From positions 124,001-188,000 of the forward strand of contig JBKCNS010000022.1 in NCBI GenBank assembly GCA_046297095.1: a DNA stretch of 64,000 nucleotides. The letters run 5' to 3'. Shown piece by piece: positions 15,842 through 25,800 of the stretch; position 1 is the first letter of the stretch; every line of letters begins with the position of its first letter. The translations under genes and the position numbers were made by a program. Source of the stretch: JBBATK01 sp046297095 (GTDB taxonomy: Bacteria > Bacteroidota > Ignavibacteria > Kapaibacteriales > NICIL-2). The notes under the pieces are model-generated. The model worked only from the letters and a program-made list of their open reading frames with translations, was not told the origin of the DNA and did no database searches.

Positions 15842-17398
15842 TTATAAATTCAGCGACTTCTTGGAAAGTGCCAGGCAAGCCGCGCCCCTGCTTGCTTTGG
15901 AGTCTGAATAACACACCACATGTACATCGGCAGGGAACGTCTCAGCGATGTAGGGATTGCCAAACAACACCGCGATAACCGGTCTGTACATGCTCAGTTC
16001 CCGCGCTGCATGCATCAGTCGAGGATGCAGCTCCACCGTGCCGGCATACGCTCGCGCCGAGGCGAATACAGCAAAGAGAACGGCCTCTGCCGTCTCCGTA
16101 CTTGTCTTCATGTCTTCTAATGCTTCGTCGCTTACATCCGCATTCAGATATGCGATGTCGGTGTCTTTCTCGTACACCTGAGACAGGTAATGGAAGAACT
16201 CACTGCCCGGATCAATATCGGAATCCTGAACCAGGGCAAAGCACGCAAGGTGATTGTATGTTTCAATGGGCAGTATGTCGTGGTTGCCCTTCACGCGCAC
16301 AGCATTGGTGGCAGCTTTGAGCGCCAACATTCCGTGTTCTTCCAGCGAGATAACTTCCTGCGCGTACGCCTTACGCTCGAACAAACCACACCACGATTTC
16401 AGCTCGCATACTCGAAGGAACGATTCACGAATGCGCTCTGCAGGCAAGGAGCCGTCAGCCGCGCAGGCTTTGAGATGCTCAAGTGCTTCCATCGGGTCTG
16501 CCGGTACCAGCGCAATATCGGCTCCGGCCATAATAGACATAAAGCAGGCTTGGGACGACGAATAAACGGCCGAGATAGCGTGCATGTCTAATGCATCTGT
16601 TACCACCACACCATCGAACTTCATGTAGGAGCGAAGCACGTCGGTAATGAGCACGTGCGAGAGCGAGGCCGGTAAGCCCGAGGCATCGAAAGCAGGCACG
16701 GCAAGATGCCCGATCATCATCGTCTTTACCTGCGATCGTATAGCCGAGAGAAAAGGCACAAGCTCCACCGAGCTCAGCCGTTCACGCGAATGCTCCAGCA
16801 CCGGTAGTTCGCGATGAGAATCAACGGCACAGTCGCCATGTCCGGGGAAGTGCTTTGCACAAGCAGCCACACCGTGTTCCTGCGTACCGGAAATCCACGC
16901 GCTTATATGCGGCAGTACCTCGCCCAAGGTTTCGCCAAAGGCGCGAGTGTTGATAATGGGATTGAGACTATTGGTATTTACATCGCACACCGGTGCAAAG
17001 TTCCAATGGATACCAATGGCTTTTGCCTCTCGAGCAATAGCAGCAGCAACAGATTTCGTTACCGAGGTTTCTCGTCCTATGCCCAAGGCCATGGCATGAG
17101 GAAAATCCGTACCGCCTTCCAAGCGCATAGGCAAGCCGTGTTCGTAATCGGCGCTGAACAGCAACGGAACGTCTGCGCATGCTTGAAGCTCCGCTATGGC
17201 TTGTGCGGCTTCGTCCATTGTACCCTGAAACACACAGAAGCCGCCCACACCGCGCTCGGCAAGGTCAATGCAGGCAGCACGATATTCCTCGTTGGCCGCA
17301 AACTTTGCGGGATGCAGCGATGGCATGAGCAGCTGAGCGGCCTGAAGCTCCGGAGAGAGTTGAAGTACTGAAGAAGGTACGGGCATCGATGTATTCAT
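15842..17398 (-). CDS. GH3 beta-N-acetylhexosaminidase, NagZ-like
   Basis: A 518-residue glycoside hydrolase family 3 enzyme that probably releases N-acetylglucosamine from peptidoglycan fragments. It has the NagZ signature KHFPGHGDCAVDSHRELP, including the loop with the general acid/base His, and DALDMHAI with the nucleophile Asp. The part after about residue 345 is a shorter second domain of the GH3 type. No signal peptide is visible, so it is likely cytoplasmic. Its start overlaps the stop of the upstream glycosylase gene by 1 nt (TAATG), so the pair is coupled. It converges on the OmpA gene with 47 nt between stops. Confidence 0.88.
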   Translation of the reverse strand: MNTSMPVPSSVLQLSPELQAAQLLMPSLHPAKFAANEEYRAACIDLAERGVGGFCVFQGTMDEAAQAIAELQACADVPLLFSADYEHGLPMRLEGGTDFPHAMALGIGRETSVTKSVAAAIAREAKAIGIHWNFAPVCDVNTNSLNPIINTRAFGETLGEVLPHISAWISGTQEHGVAACAKHFPGHGDCAVDSHRELPVLEHSRERLSSVELVPFLSAIRSQVKTMMIGHLAVPAFDASGLPASLSHVLITDVLRSYMKFDGVVVTDALDMHAISAVYSSSQACFMSIMAGADIALVPADPMEALEHLKACAADGSLPAERIRESFLRVCELKSWCGLFERKAYAQEVISLEEHGMLALKAATNAVRVKGNHDILPIETYNHLACFALVQDSDIDPGSEFFHYLSQVYEKDTDIAYLNADVSDEALEDMKTSTETAEAVLFAVFASARAYAGTVELHPRLMHAARELSMYRPVIAVLFGNPYIAETFPADVHVVCYSDSKASRGAACLALSKKSLNL

Positions 17399-18093
17399 TA
17401 CTGCGTTGAGTGGGTGACGGCATTCTCGAGACTGTGCAAGGTATCTACATACTTGCGAACAAAGGCAGGAACCGACCTGCGTTTGTACTGCATGATATAC
17501 CTCGGGTGCTCAAGAAATACAAGGTTGCGAAAATACTTCTCCGAGGCGTTGAGCGACTCTGCAACTACTCGATTTTTCCCCGTGCCCAGTATCACTGCGG
17601 TGTCCGGGCTAAGCGGCAGCTTCAACTGTTCATTCATCGTAGAACGAATAAATGGCATCACGGCACTCTGCAAAGCAGCGTCGTCGTAGAAGTTGTAGTT
17701 CTTCGTGCCCTTTGTGAACCCGAGTGGGCAAAGAGAAGACAGAAAAAACTCTGCGAAGAACGCCGAGCTGCCTCCGTAGGCATCAATCACTTTATAGATA
17801 AACTCCGAGGAAAGTTCTGCTGTGCTTCCTAAGGTGTTCTCGATGCCGCAATGTTCTCGTAGCGCCACAGGGTCGGTAAAGGCAATGCCTGTGAGCCCTG
17901 CCCCCAAGCGTCCGGGATTGATGCCGAACACTCCGATACGCGAGCATTTGTCGTGATAAAACCTCGTCAAGAATTGCTGCACATACTGAAGCGTTTGCGC
18001 GTCGTTATACGGCACTAACACCTGCACATCCTGTGGCAATTGATCCGGAGCGCGAAGCCCCTGCAGAAATGTAAACGCGCGAGTGCTGAACAT
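17398..18093 (-). CDS. SMUG2-type uracil-DNA glycosylase (DUF4918)
   Basis: A 231-residue member of the uracil-DNA glycosylase superfamily most like SMUG2/DUF4918. It has the motif-1 loop GINPGRLGAG (about residues 57-66) and the motif-2 block LEHPRYIMQYK near residue 195. It would remove uracil from DNA to start base-excision repair. No other UDG is in the window. The gene is coupled to the downstream NagZ-like gene by a 1-nt overlap and diverges from the CorC-like gene at 18215. Confidence 0.85.
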   Translation of the reverse strand: MFSTRAFTFLQGLRAPDQLPQDVQVLVPYNDAQTLQYVQQFLTRFYHDKCSRIGVFGINPGRLGAGLTGIAFTDPVALREHCGIENTLGSTAELSSEFIYKVIDAYGGSSAFFAEFFLSSLCPLGFTKGTKNYNFYDDAALQSAVMPFIRSTMNEQLKLPLSPDTAVILGTGKNRVVAESLNASEKYFRNLVFLEHPRYIMQYKRRSVPAFVRKYVDTLHSLENAVTHSTQ

Positions 18094-18181
18094 GGTTGCC
18101 GGCTGTAGTGTGCGGCAAAGTTAGGCAGCGCGCACCGTGTGGTCGTAGCCCCTGCCATGCAACGGAACCGCGGATGCTCTC

Positions 18182-18189
18182 TATATTTG
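18182..18189 (+). promoter_or_regulatory. TAnnTTTG promoter box for the 18215 operon
   Basis: TATATTTG lies 25 nt before the ATG of the CorC-like gene. No clear TTTG box is present at 19-21 bp upstream. Confidence 0.45.
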
Positions 18190-18214
18190 GGCTGTTCCAC
18201 GATGGAAATCCTTC

Positions 18215-19537
18215 ATGGGTTCCGATTTACTGTTGTCGCTCCTGCTGGTTTTTTGTAACGGATTTTTTGTTGCTGCGGAATTCGCCATAGTAAAAGTGCG
18301 CGCCTCGCAATTGGAGCTGCGTGTGCGAACCGGCAGCTGGCTTGCTGCCATAGCGCAGGGCATTACTGCTCACTTGAATGCTTACCTCTCGGCCACGCAA
18401 CTAGGAATTACACTTTCCAGTTTAGGTCTTGGATATTTTTCCGAGAAACTTGCTGCCGGAACGGCAGTGATGCTGTCCGGATTTTTTGGAATGTCGCTGG
18501 GTGAAACGGCCGTTCATGCCATTTCTCTTCCTCTTGCTTTTGGATTTGTATCGTTGTTGCATATCGTACTTGGGGAGCTTGTTCCCAAGGCCCTTGCCAT
18601 ACGGCGCTCGGAGGCCACGGCTTTATACTCTGCACTGCCACTGCGATTATTCTATACGCTTTTCCGTCCGTTCATTTGGATCATGGATAGCGCAGCGAAT
18701 ACGGTGCTGAATCTGTTCGGAGTAAAAGCAGGCGACGAAGAAGAAGTGCACTCACCGGAAGAGCTTCGCTATCTGCTGGAAGAAGGCAAGGAGAGTGGCG
18801 CGTTGGAATCTGAAGAGCATGAGCTTTTGGAAAACGTCTTTGAGTTCAAAGAGACAGAAGTGCGTCAGATAATGGTGCCGCGCACACGCATTGCCGCGCT
18901 GGATGTGGAGATGTCCGGTGGGGCAATAGTCGATAAAGTTATAGACGAAGGGTACTCGCGGCTTCCGGTGTTCCATTCCACCATCGATACTATTGTTGGA
19001 ATAGTGTTCTCTAAAGACTTGCTTGCAATGGTCTCGCACAGCTCCGTGATTATTCTACAAGACGTGATGCATGCGCCCGTGTATGTGCGAGAGCACGACA
19101 AGATTTCTCACGTGTTACATCGAATGAAAACAGAGCACTTTCACCTTGCTATTGTGGCCGACGAGTTTGGCGGCACAGCGGGCATTGTTACGCTGGAAGA
19201 TGTCATCGAGGAGCTGGTGGGCGACATTCAAGACGAGCACGATGACGAAAAGAAACCCGTAGAGGAAGGCAGCAATGAGTTCATCGTGGATGCTTCAACC
19301 TCTATTGACGATCTGAATGAGTACTTGCCACTGCCGCTGCCCGAGAGCGAGGAATACGATACACTTGGTGGACTGTTGAACGGTGTTGCCGGGCGCGTTC
19401 CGCGAGCTCAGGAATCCTACCGAGTAGCGAGCTATACCGCCACTATTCTCAGCGCTACTCAACGCATGATCGAGACCGTACGGTTGGTCAAAAACGAGCA
19501 AACGTCCATTGCCGAAGATGGCGATCAACAGCAATGA
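18215..19537 (+). CDS. CorC/CNNM-family membrane protein
   Basis: A 440-residue 'hemolysin family' protein. Residues about 1-185 are a DUF21/CNNM transmembrane domain with several hydrophobic helices. Residues about 205-325 are a CBS-domain pair (MVPRTRIAALDV, YSRLPVF, HLAIVADEFGGTAGIVTLEDV). The C-terminal 90 residues are a CorC_HlyC transporter-associated domain. Relatives are linked to magnesium or cobalt efflux; the true substrate here is not proven. The stop overlaps the purine nucleoside phosphorylase start by 4 nt (ATGA). Confidence 0.92.
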   Translation: MGSDLLLSLLLVFCNGFFVAAEFAIVKVRASQLELRVRTGSWLAAIAQGITAHLNAYLSATQLGITLSSLGLGYFSEKLAAGTAVMLSGFFGMSLGETAVHAISLPLAFGFVSLLHIVLGELVPKALAIRRSEATALYSALPLRLFYTLFRPFIWIMDSAANTVLNLFGVKAGDEEEVHSPEELRYLLEEGKESGALESEEHELLENVFEFKETEVRQIMVPRTRIAALDVEMSGGAIVDKVIDEGYSRLPVFHSTIDTIVGIVFSKDLLAMVSHSSVIILQDVMHAPVYVREHDKISHVLHRMKTEHFHLAIVADEFGGTAGIVTLEDVIEELVGDIQDEHDDEKKPVEEGSNEFIVDASTSIDDLNEYLPLPLPESEEYDTLGGLLNGVAGRVPRAQESYRVASYTATILSATQRMIETVRLVKNEQTSIAEDGDQQQ

Positions 19538-20415
19538 GCAGTACAGCATACACGGGAACTTCAGGGCGAGTATTCTCCGCACATGCGCGTGAGTTGCACG
19601 CGTTGGTGTGCGATTCTGCCGAACTTCTTGCGCAGCGCTGGTCTCAAACATTCTCGAGTGTTCTTATAGCCGGATCCGGCATACACGCGTCGCTGGGTTC
19701 GTGGACCAAAGTTGATTCCCTTCCCTTGGCATCGTTAACCGAGTTCGGTGAATCCTCCGTACACGGGCATCAAAGTGCACTCAGTTGGTACCGTGCAGGG
19801 AGCCGCAACGTGCTTGTGTTCGAAGGTAGGCGGCACGTGTACGAAGGTGTGTTGCTGCATGATGTAGTAAAACCCGTGGTGCTGGCCAATTTGCTTGGTA
19901 TAGAGCATTGCATTCTTACGAATGCGGCGGGTTCTCTCAACCCGCTGTACGAAGCAGGCGACGTTATGCTTGCGCACGATTTGGTTAATTCCTCGGCGCG
20001 CGCGGTAGTGGTGCGGGGGGCAGAACGTACACGCATGATTGATGGCGCGTGGTTGCAAAGAGTCGGGTCTGCCATCGAGAACTCAGCGCCGCATCTTAGC
20101 GCCTGTGTTCACTCGGGAGTTTATGTATCGGTGGCCGGGCCATCGTACGAAACCCGCGCGGAAGTTCGCATGTATCGTGCTATGGCGGATGTGATAGGAA
20201 TGTCTACAGTGCACGAAGCTCAATGTGCCGTGGGTTTGGGCATGAAGGTGGCTGCTGTGTCGGTGGTGTCGAACACACTGGAGGAGTCTCCATCAAAAAA
20301 ACTAACACACGAAGATGTACTTCGGGTGGCGGCAAACAGTGCCGACAGATTGCAACAGGTGTTACAGTTGGTTGTAGACACAGTTGAACATAAAGTTGAA
20401 TACAAAGAAGAGTAA
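19534..20415 (+). CDS. Purine-nucleoside phosphorylase (trimeric type)
   Basis: A 293-residue enzyme that cleaves purine nucleosides with phosphate in the cytoplasm. It has the family signature GPSYETRAEVRMYR followed by DVIGMSTVHEA and SVVSNT, with HVYEG (purine pocket side) and NAAGSLNP upstream, as in trimeric PNP. The start overlaps the CorC-like stop (ATGA), and pth begins directly after its stop. The Phe-Glu-Thr-Pro of most relatives reads Tyr-Glu-Thr-Arg here. Confidence 0.9.
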   Translation: MSSTAYTGTSGRVFSAHARELHALVCDSAELLAQRWSQTFSSVLIAGSGIHASLGSWTKVDSLPLASLTEFGESSVHGHQSALSWYRAGSRNVLVFEGRRHVYEGVLLHDVVKPVVLANLLGIEHCILTNAAGSLNPLYEAGDVMLAHDLVNSSARAVVVRGAERTRMIDGAWLQRVGSAIENSAPHLSACVHSGVYVSVAGPSYETRAEVRMYRAMADVIGMSTVHEAQCAVGLGMKVAAVSVVSNTLEESPSKKLTHEDVLRVAANSADRLQQVLQLVVDTVEHKVEYKEE

Positions 20416-21003
20416 ATGATGCGCGTTGATTGGTTCATAGTAGGATTAGGAAACCCGGGAGATAAGTACGAGAACACCAGGCATAATATCGGCTGGATGG
20501 TATGCAACGAGCTTATTCGCAGGAACAAAGGAAGCTGGGAAAAAGGTCCGGGTGAGTATGTGCAGTGTTCGCTTAAGCTTTTCGGAAAATCTGTTCTGGT
20601 GATTCTTCCGCTCACTTATATGAATGCCAGCGGCAAAGCTGCTGCATCCGTGGCATCGCAGTATAAATGTTCTTCGGACAAGATCATTGCGGTGGTTGAT
20701 GAATATAATTTTCCCACAGGCAAGGTGCATCTTAAAATGGGCGGATCGGATGGCGGTCACAACGGCATTGCATCTCTGATTGAGGATCTTCGCACCGATC
20801 GATTCTGGCGACTTCGTTGCGGCATTGATAAAAACTTTGGTCCGGGTCAGTTGGTAGACTATGTGCTCAGTCCCTTTAGTGCAGACGAGCGGGAGAAACG
20901 CGATGCGATGATACTTCGCGGCGCTGAAGCTATAGAGCATGTGATGTCGGCCGGTATTCAACGCGCGCCGTCGGCAATAAACTCGGACAAGCCATTGCGC
21001 TGA
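20416..21003 (+). CDS. pth: Peptidyl-tRNA hydrolase
   Basis: Recycles peptidyl-tRNA released by stalled ribosomes. The 195-residue length is typical. Visible residues are GLGNPGDKYENTRHNIGW with Asn13 and catalytic His23, PLTYMNASG, and KMGGSDGGHNGIASL. The gene starts at the base after the PNP stop, with two adjacent Met codons. It converges on yigZ. Confidence 0.96.
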   Translation: MMRVDWFIVGLGNPGDKYENTRHNIGWMVCNELIRRNKGSWEKGPGEYVQCSLKLFGKSVLVILPLTYMNASGKAAASVASQYKCSSDKIIAVVDEYNFPTGKVHLKMGGSDGGHNGIASLIEDLRTDRFWRLRCGIDKNFGPGQLVDYVLSPFSADEREKRDAMILRGAEAIEHVMSAGIQRAPSAINSDKPLR

Positions 21004-21011
21004 TAGGCTCA

Positions 21012-21647
21012 TCACGCCGCATCCGCATCAAGTACACACCCCGCTCTGGCATTGGTGGCTCGGTGCACGGTAGTCATGAACAATTCTACGTCCGACTCCC
21101 GCACAAAGCACCGTAAATGCACGGCATCATGGTATTCGGATTCCGTGCGTATTGCATACTTGGTAGCGCAGTCAAGTACCGTTTGTACATCTTCGTAGGT
21201 GCAATACACTTTCACGGGAATAGTTCGGTACACGGCCGTACGTTCGCACTGCGAAAGCACATCTTCGGCTGCGCCGGCATAGGCACGGGCCAGGCCACCG
21301 CGGCCAAGTTTGGTGCCACCAAAGTAGCGGGAAACCACCACAAGAACATCGCTCACGCCGAATTTTTGCATGGCAAACAGAATGGGTTTGCCGGCGGTAC
21401 CCGAGGGTTCGCCGTCGTCGGCAGTGCGAAAGTTTAAACCGTGAATTCCAAGGCGATAGGCATAGCAATGATGGGTGGCATCAAAAAACTCGGACTGAAT
21501 CTCCGCTAAATATGCCTTTGCATCGTCTTTGGAGTGAATGGGGAAGGCCGTGGCAATAAAATGCGAGCCCAACACTTTTCGTTCGGCGCGTAAGCGTTCG
21601 GAAATAGTAAAGTAACGGTCGCGATCTTCTAAAGAACTCTCACTCAT
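21012..21647 (-). CDS. YigZ/IMPACT family protein
   Basis: A 211-residue protein of the UPF0029/YigZ-IMPACT family. It contains FIATAFPIHSKDDAKAYL, the THHCYAYRLG block, DDGEPSGTAGKPIL and SRYFGGTKLGRGGLARAY. The family includes a regulator of translation stress signalling in eukaryotes; the bacterial role is not settled. The frame extends to 21857, but that lies over bshA, and the ATG at 21647 gives a normal N-terminus. Only 15 nt separate this start from the divergent bshA start. Confidence 0.9.
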   Translation of the reverse strand: MSESSLEDRDRYFTISERLRAERKVLGSHFIATAFPIHSKDDAKAYLAEIQSEFFDATHHCYAYRLGIHGLNFRTADDGEPSGTAGKPILFAMQKFGVSDVLVVVSRYFGGTKLGRGGLARAYAGAAEDVLSQCERTAVYRTIPVKVYCTYEDVQTVLDCATKYAIRTESEYHDAVHLRCFVRESDVELFMTTVHRATNARAGCVLDADAA

Positions 21648-21662
21648 TAATAAGCCGGCGCA

Positions 21663-22829
21663 ATGAACATTGGTATAGTCTGTTATCCAACATACGGCGG
21701 AAGCGGAGTTGTTGCAACTGAACTCGGTATGGAGCTCGCTCGTCGCGGTCATCAAGTGCACTTTATCACGTATGCCATGCCGTTTCGCTTGGATCGTTTT
21801 CAGGAGAACGTGTACTTCCATGAAGTGGAGATTCCAAGCTATCCGCTTATGGAGCATCAGCTCTATACACTAGCATTGGCGGGAAAGATTATCGACGTGG
21901 TGAAGTACGAGCAGATCGATGTTCTCCATGTGCATTATGCCATTCCCCACGCGGTAAGCGGATATTTGGCAAAGCAAATTGTGCAGCAGACACATCCCAT
22001 CAAGATGGTAACGACACTGCACGGTACGGATATCACACTACTCGGCCTTGAGCCCACGTTTCTGCCGCTTATTCGATTTGCCTTGGAGCAATCGGACACC
22101 ATTACGGCGGTATCAAACTATCTGCGAGAGAAGACCGTACAAAGTTTCACGCCCGGCCGCGACATAAAAGTGATTCCGAATTTTGTTGATACCACCGTGT
22201 ATCAGCGTAACAATGAGCAGCGGGAACTGATTCGATCGCGTATAGCTAAAGAGGGTGAATTCGTGCTGTTGCACACGTCGAACTTCCGTGGCGTGAAGAG
22301 AGTGCAGGATACTATTCGAGTGCTGGACGAAGTACGCAAGAACATCCCGGCACGCTTGGTACTTGTGGGCGATGGGCCGGAGCGCGTTGATGCGGAACGT
22401 TTATCACGAGAGCTCGGTGTATCGGACTATGTTACGTTTTTGGGAAAACAAACAGCACTTCCGGAGTTGCTCAGTGCCGCCGATGTATTCCTGTTGCCCT
22501 CACAGTCCGAGAGTTTCGGCCTTTCGGCGTTGGAGGCAATGTCGTGCTCGGTTCCTGTTGTTGCATCGAATGTGGGTGGTATTCCGGAGCTTATTACACA
22601 CGGTGAGAACGGCTATGTGGCGGAGCTCGGAGACGTAAGCCGCATGGCGCGCTATGTGGTGGAGCTGTTGACAAATCCCAAGCGACTTTCGGCATTCAGT
22701 GCCAAGGCGCGCGAAGCTGCCACACGATTGTACGACGTAAACTCTGTTGTGCCTATGTACGAGGAGCTTTATGCCAAACTGATGAACGGCCTAAGCGCTT
22801 CCGGCGGTGCACATAGCACTGGTGAATAA
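21663..22829 (+). CDS. bshA: N-acetyl-alpha-D-glucosaminyl L-malate synthase
   Basis: First step of bacillithiol synthesis: joins GlcNAc from UDP-GlcNAc to L-malate. A 388-residue GT4 glycosyltransferase with the BshA-type N-terminus MNIGIVCYPTYGGSGVVATE, HVHYAIPHAVSG, TLHGTDITLLG, and the C-terminal donor loop PSQSESFGLSALEAMSCSVPVV. The match to BshA is specific, not just to generic GT4. It starts 15 nt from the divergent yigZ start. bshB and bshC are not in the window. Confidence 0.93.
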   Translation: MNIGIVCYPTYGGSGVVATELGMELARRGHQVHFITYAMPFRLDRFQENVYFHEVEIPSYPLMEHQLYTLALAGKIIDVVKYEQIDVLHVHYAIPHAVSGYLAKQIVQQTHPIKMVTTLHGTDITLLGLEPTFLPLIRFALEQSDTITAVSNYLREKTVQSFTPGRDIKVIPNFVDTTVYQRNNEQRELIRSRIAKEGEFVLLHTSNFRGVKRVQDTIRVLDEVRKNIPARLVLVGDGPERVDAERLSRELGVSDYVTFLGKQTALPELLSAADVFLLPSQSESFGLSALEAMSCSVPVVASNVGGIPELITHGENGYVAELGDVSRMARYVVELLTNPKRLSAFSAKAREAATRLYDVNSVVPMYEELYAKLMNGLSASGGAHSTGE

Positions 22830-22897
22830 CTCACGTGTCTACAATTTTCGATGGCCATTCAGCGTATCTGCTACGCTCCTTGTGATATTTTAGCGCC

Positions 22898-25800
22898 ATG
22901 ATTACTTCTGCACTCACTCGAATAGCGGCCGCCATGTCCAATCAACGGACGGCACTGTGGATGCTTCGAGTGAAGATGCTGTCGGTGTCCATACTCGTTG
23001 GCCTATGGTACGCATCCTTTGCGGTTACAGCCCAAGCGCAAGTTCCCGACATGAGATACTCCGCCGCTACGCCGGGCTTTGTTCCTAATGCAGGACAGGT
23101 TCGGGGCGATGGGCTAATTACCGACACTGTTCGTTTTGTGCTGAGACTGGGTAGAGCCCGCGTGTATTTCCGTGACAGGGGATTTAGCTATGTGGCTCCG
23201 GTAGCGGGCAGCGATACCGCAGCTGCGCCGAGTAGTGCATCTGTTTCGTTGGCAAATCGCTCGAAGAGTACGTCCGGTGGAGTAATGCTCGGCAGAGTAG
23301 ACTGCAACTTTGCAGCAACGGCTGTGCATTCCGGAGCCGCGTCAAATCTCGGCTCGGCGCCAAATGCTTCTATATGCGGGCGCGGACTGCGCAAGGAAAC
23401 ACAAACGTATTACGTTTCGGGCAGCGAGTATGACGATCTCCCCGTGTATGATTCGCTGGTCTACACAAATGTGTACCCGGGCATCGATGTGTGCTTTAGA
23501 GTAGAAGCGGGTAGATTGAAATACGATTTTCTCGTATCCGCCGGAGCGGACGCTCGTGCTATTGCGCTGAGCTTTCCGCAGTGCTCGTCCCTGAAGCTCG
23601 ATTCGACCGGAGCAATGATCATCACGCACCGCTTCGGTACTCTCATCGATGACGCTCCTACCATTTTGATGCGAGAACCATCGGGCATCACAAGTGCTCC
23701 GGCCATACGTTTCGCACAGCGTGATGCACACACCTTCGGATTTGAGCTCCCGGCATCCTACAACAGCACGCAAGCTTTAGTTATTGATCCTGCCATTACC
23801 TGGGCAACCTTTTTCGGCGGCAGAATTGACGATGAAGTAACAGATGCAGTAATCAATAATGTAGGCCTCCTTGTGGTATGCGGGTGGTCTCTGAGCGATG
23901 TATTCCCCGGCACCTCTACGCTCAATGCCGGAAACGAGGATGTGTTTATTGCGCGCTTCAATGCAGATAGAACCTTGAACACCACCACCTATTTCGGCGG
24001 GCCCAAGCTGGATATTGCTAATGGCATAGCCGTGGATAATCAAGACAACGTGTTTATTACCGGGCAATCCATGTCCGGCGATTTGGGCTTTGCAAAGAAT
24101 GTGTTTCAGTGGGCCAATAGCAATCCGGTTTTTTACAACGATGCTATTGTGGTAAAGTTCAATAACAGGCTCAAGTATGTAAGCGGAACGTTTATTGGCG
24201 GTGGTAATGAAGATATTGCTCTTGATGTTGCGACGGACGCACAGGACAATGTGATTGTGGTTGGAAACACCTACAGCGATAATTATCCCACTACACTTAC
24301 AGGCCTGTACACTACGCGACGTGGTACGCCCGGAGATGTGGACATTTGCATGAGTAAGTGGAACAATAGTCTTGAATGCCTGTGGTCTACCTACTACGGA
24401 GGTAGAGCGGTAGAGTCGGCAACGTCGTGTGCCACCGATTCTTCGGCGAATATTTACGTGGGAGGATGGACGCACAGCATGGACTTTCCGAATCTTAGCG
24501 GTTTTCAGCGAACCCGCAGCGGAGACGGAGATGGATTCTTGATTAAACTTACCGCGCAGGGTTTTCCCTTGGGATCCACCTTGTTTGGCGGCGGCGGAGA
24601 CGAGAATATTTACGACATTGACGTCACTCGCGGACTTGTTTGCGCCACCGGTTTTACCTCGAGCGGAAACGATCTACCTTCGTTCGGAAAAAAGCAGGCT
24701 CAAGACAAAGCCGGAGGATTGTCTGACGGCTTTGTGCTCGTGACCGATACGGATCTTGAGTTTCGTTGGTCTACCTATTGGGGTGGATATGGACCCGAGG
24801 TGTTCTATGCCGTGAATGTAACCACTGATACCTGTGTGGTGGTAACCGGATATACCGGCAGTCCGGACATGCCGTTGAAGAGATCAATTCAGCTGCCGCA
24901 TGCCGATGGCATAGAGGATATCGTCGTGGCAAAATTCACGGCTACCGGGGTGAATACATGGTCTACCGTTATTGGCGGCAAGGGCAGTGATGTGCCGCGT
25001 GCCATGTGCTTGGATGCACTTGATAACATGTACATTGTGGGCAGCAGTTCCGGTTCTGACTTTCCTGTTCGCGGAGCGATTTTTCCTAATCTGAATGGTT
25101 CCAAAGATGGAATTATTATTAAGCTCTGTCCTACCACACCCGCGATAAAAAGTTCCACCGGCGATACTGTTGTTTGCGAGGGAGGCACCATTACCTTGAG
25201 CGCAGATCCCGGGTTATCGAGATTTCGTTGGAGTACAGGCCAGAGCACGCCGTCCATTGATGTGCAAACCGCGGGAACATATTTTTACTCGGCAGACTCC
25301 CCCCTGGGTTGTACGGCATTCTCCGACACAATTCGAATTTATATAAAGCAGAAATCTCCGGCGGTGGTACTGGCTAAAGGCAAGAGTTTGCCGTGTGTTG
25401 GAGACAGCGTGTTGCTGTATTCGGCAAACCGATTTGATGCCTATAGTTGGCGTGATGCTTCAGGAAAAGAAGTTGGTAATCGAGACAGTTTGTTTGTCAA
25501 GACACCCGGCACGTATCATTTGAATGTTGTGGACAGGTCAGGATGTTACGACAGTTCTAAATCCATAACAGTGACCTTTAGTTCGCCTCCGCCGTTGGGG
25601 TACGTCTTTACCCGCAATGGTGCTTCCGCAGCCGATACTGTGAACGGCGAGATCAGAGTGTGTGAGACAGATCTGGTTACGCTTTTTGCGCAAACTCGTG
25701 GTTTGCCGCTGTTCTGGACCAATGGTGCATCCACTCCGGCCATCGACATACGATCCTCGATACGCATTGCTGCGTTTGTCACGGATGCATCCGGATGTGT

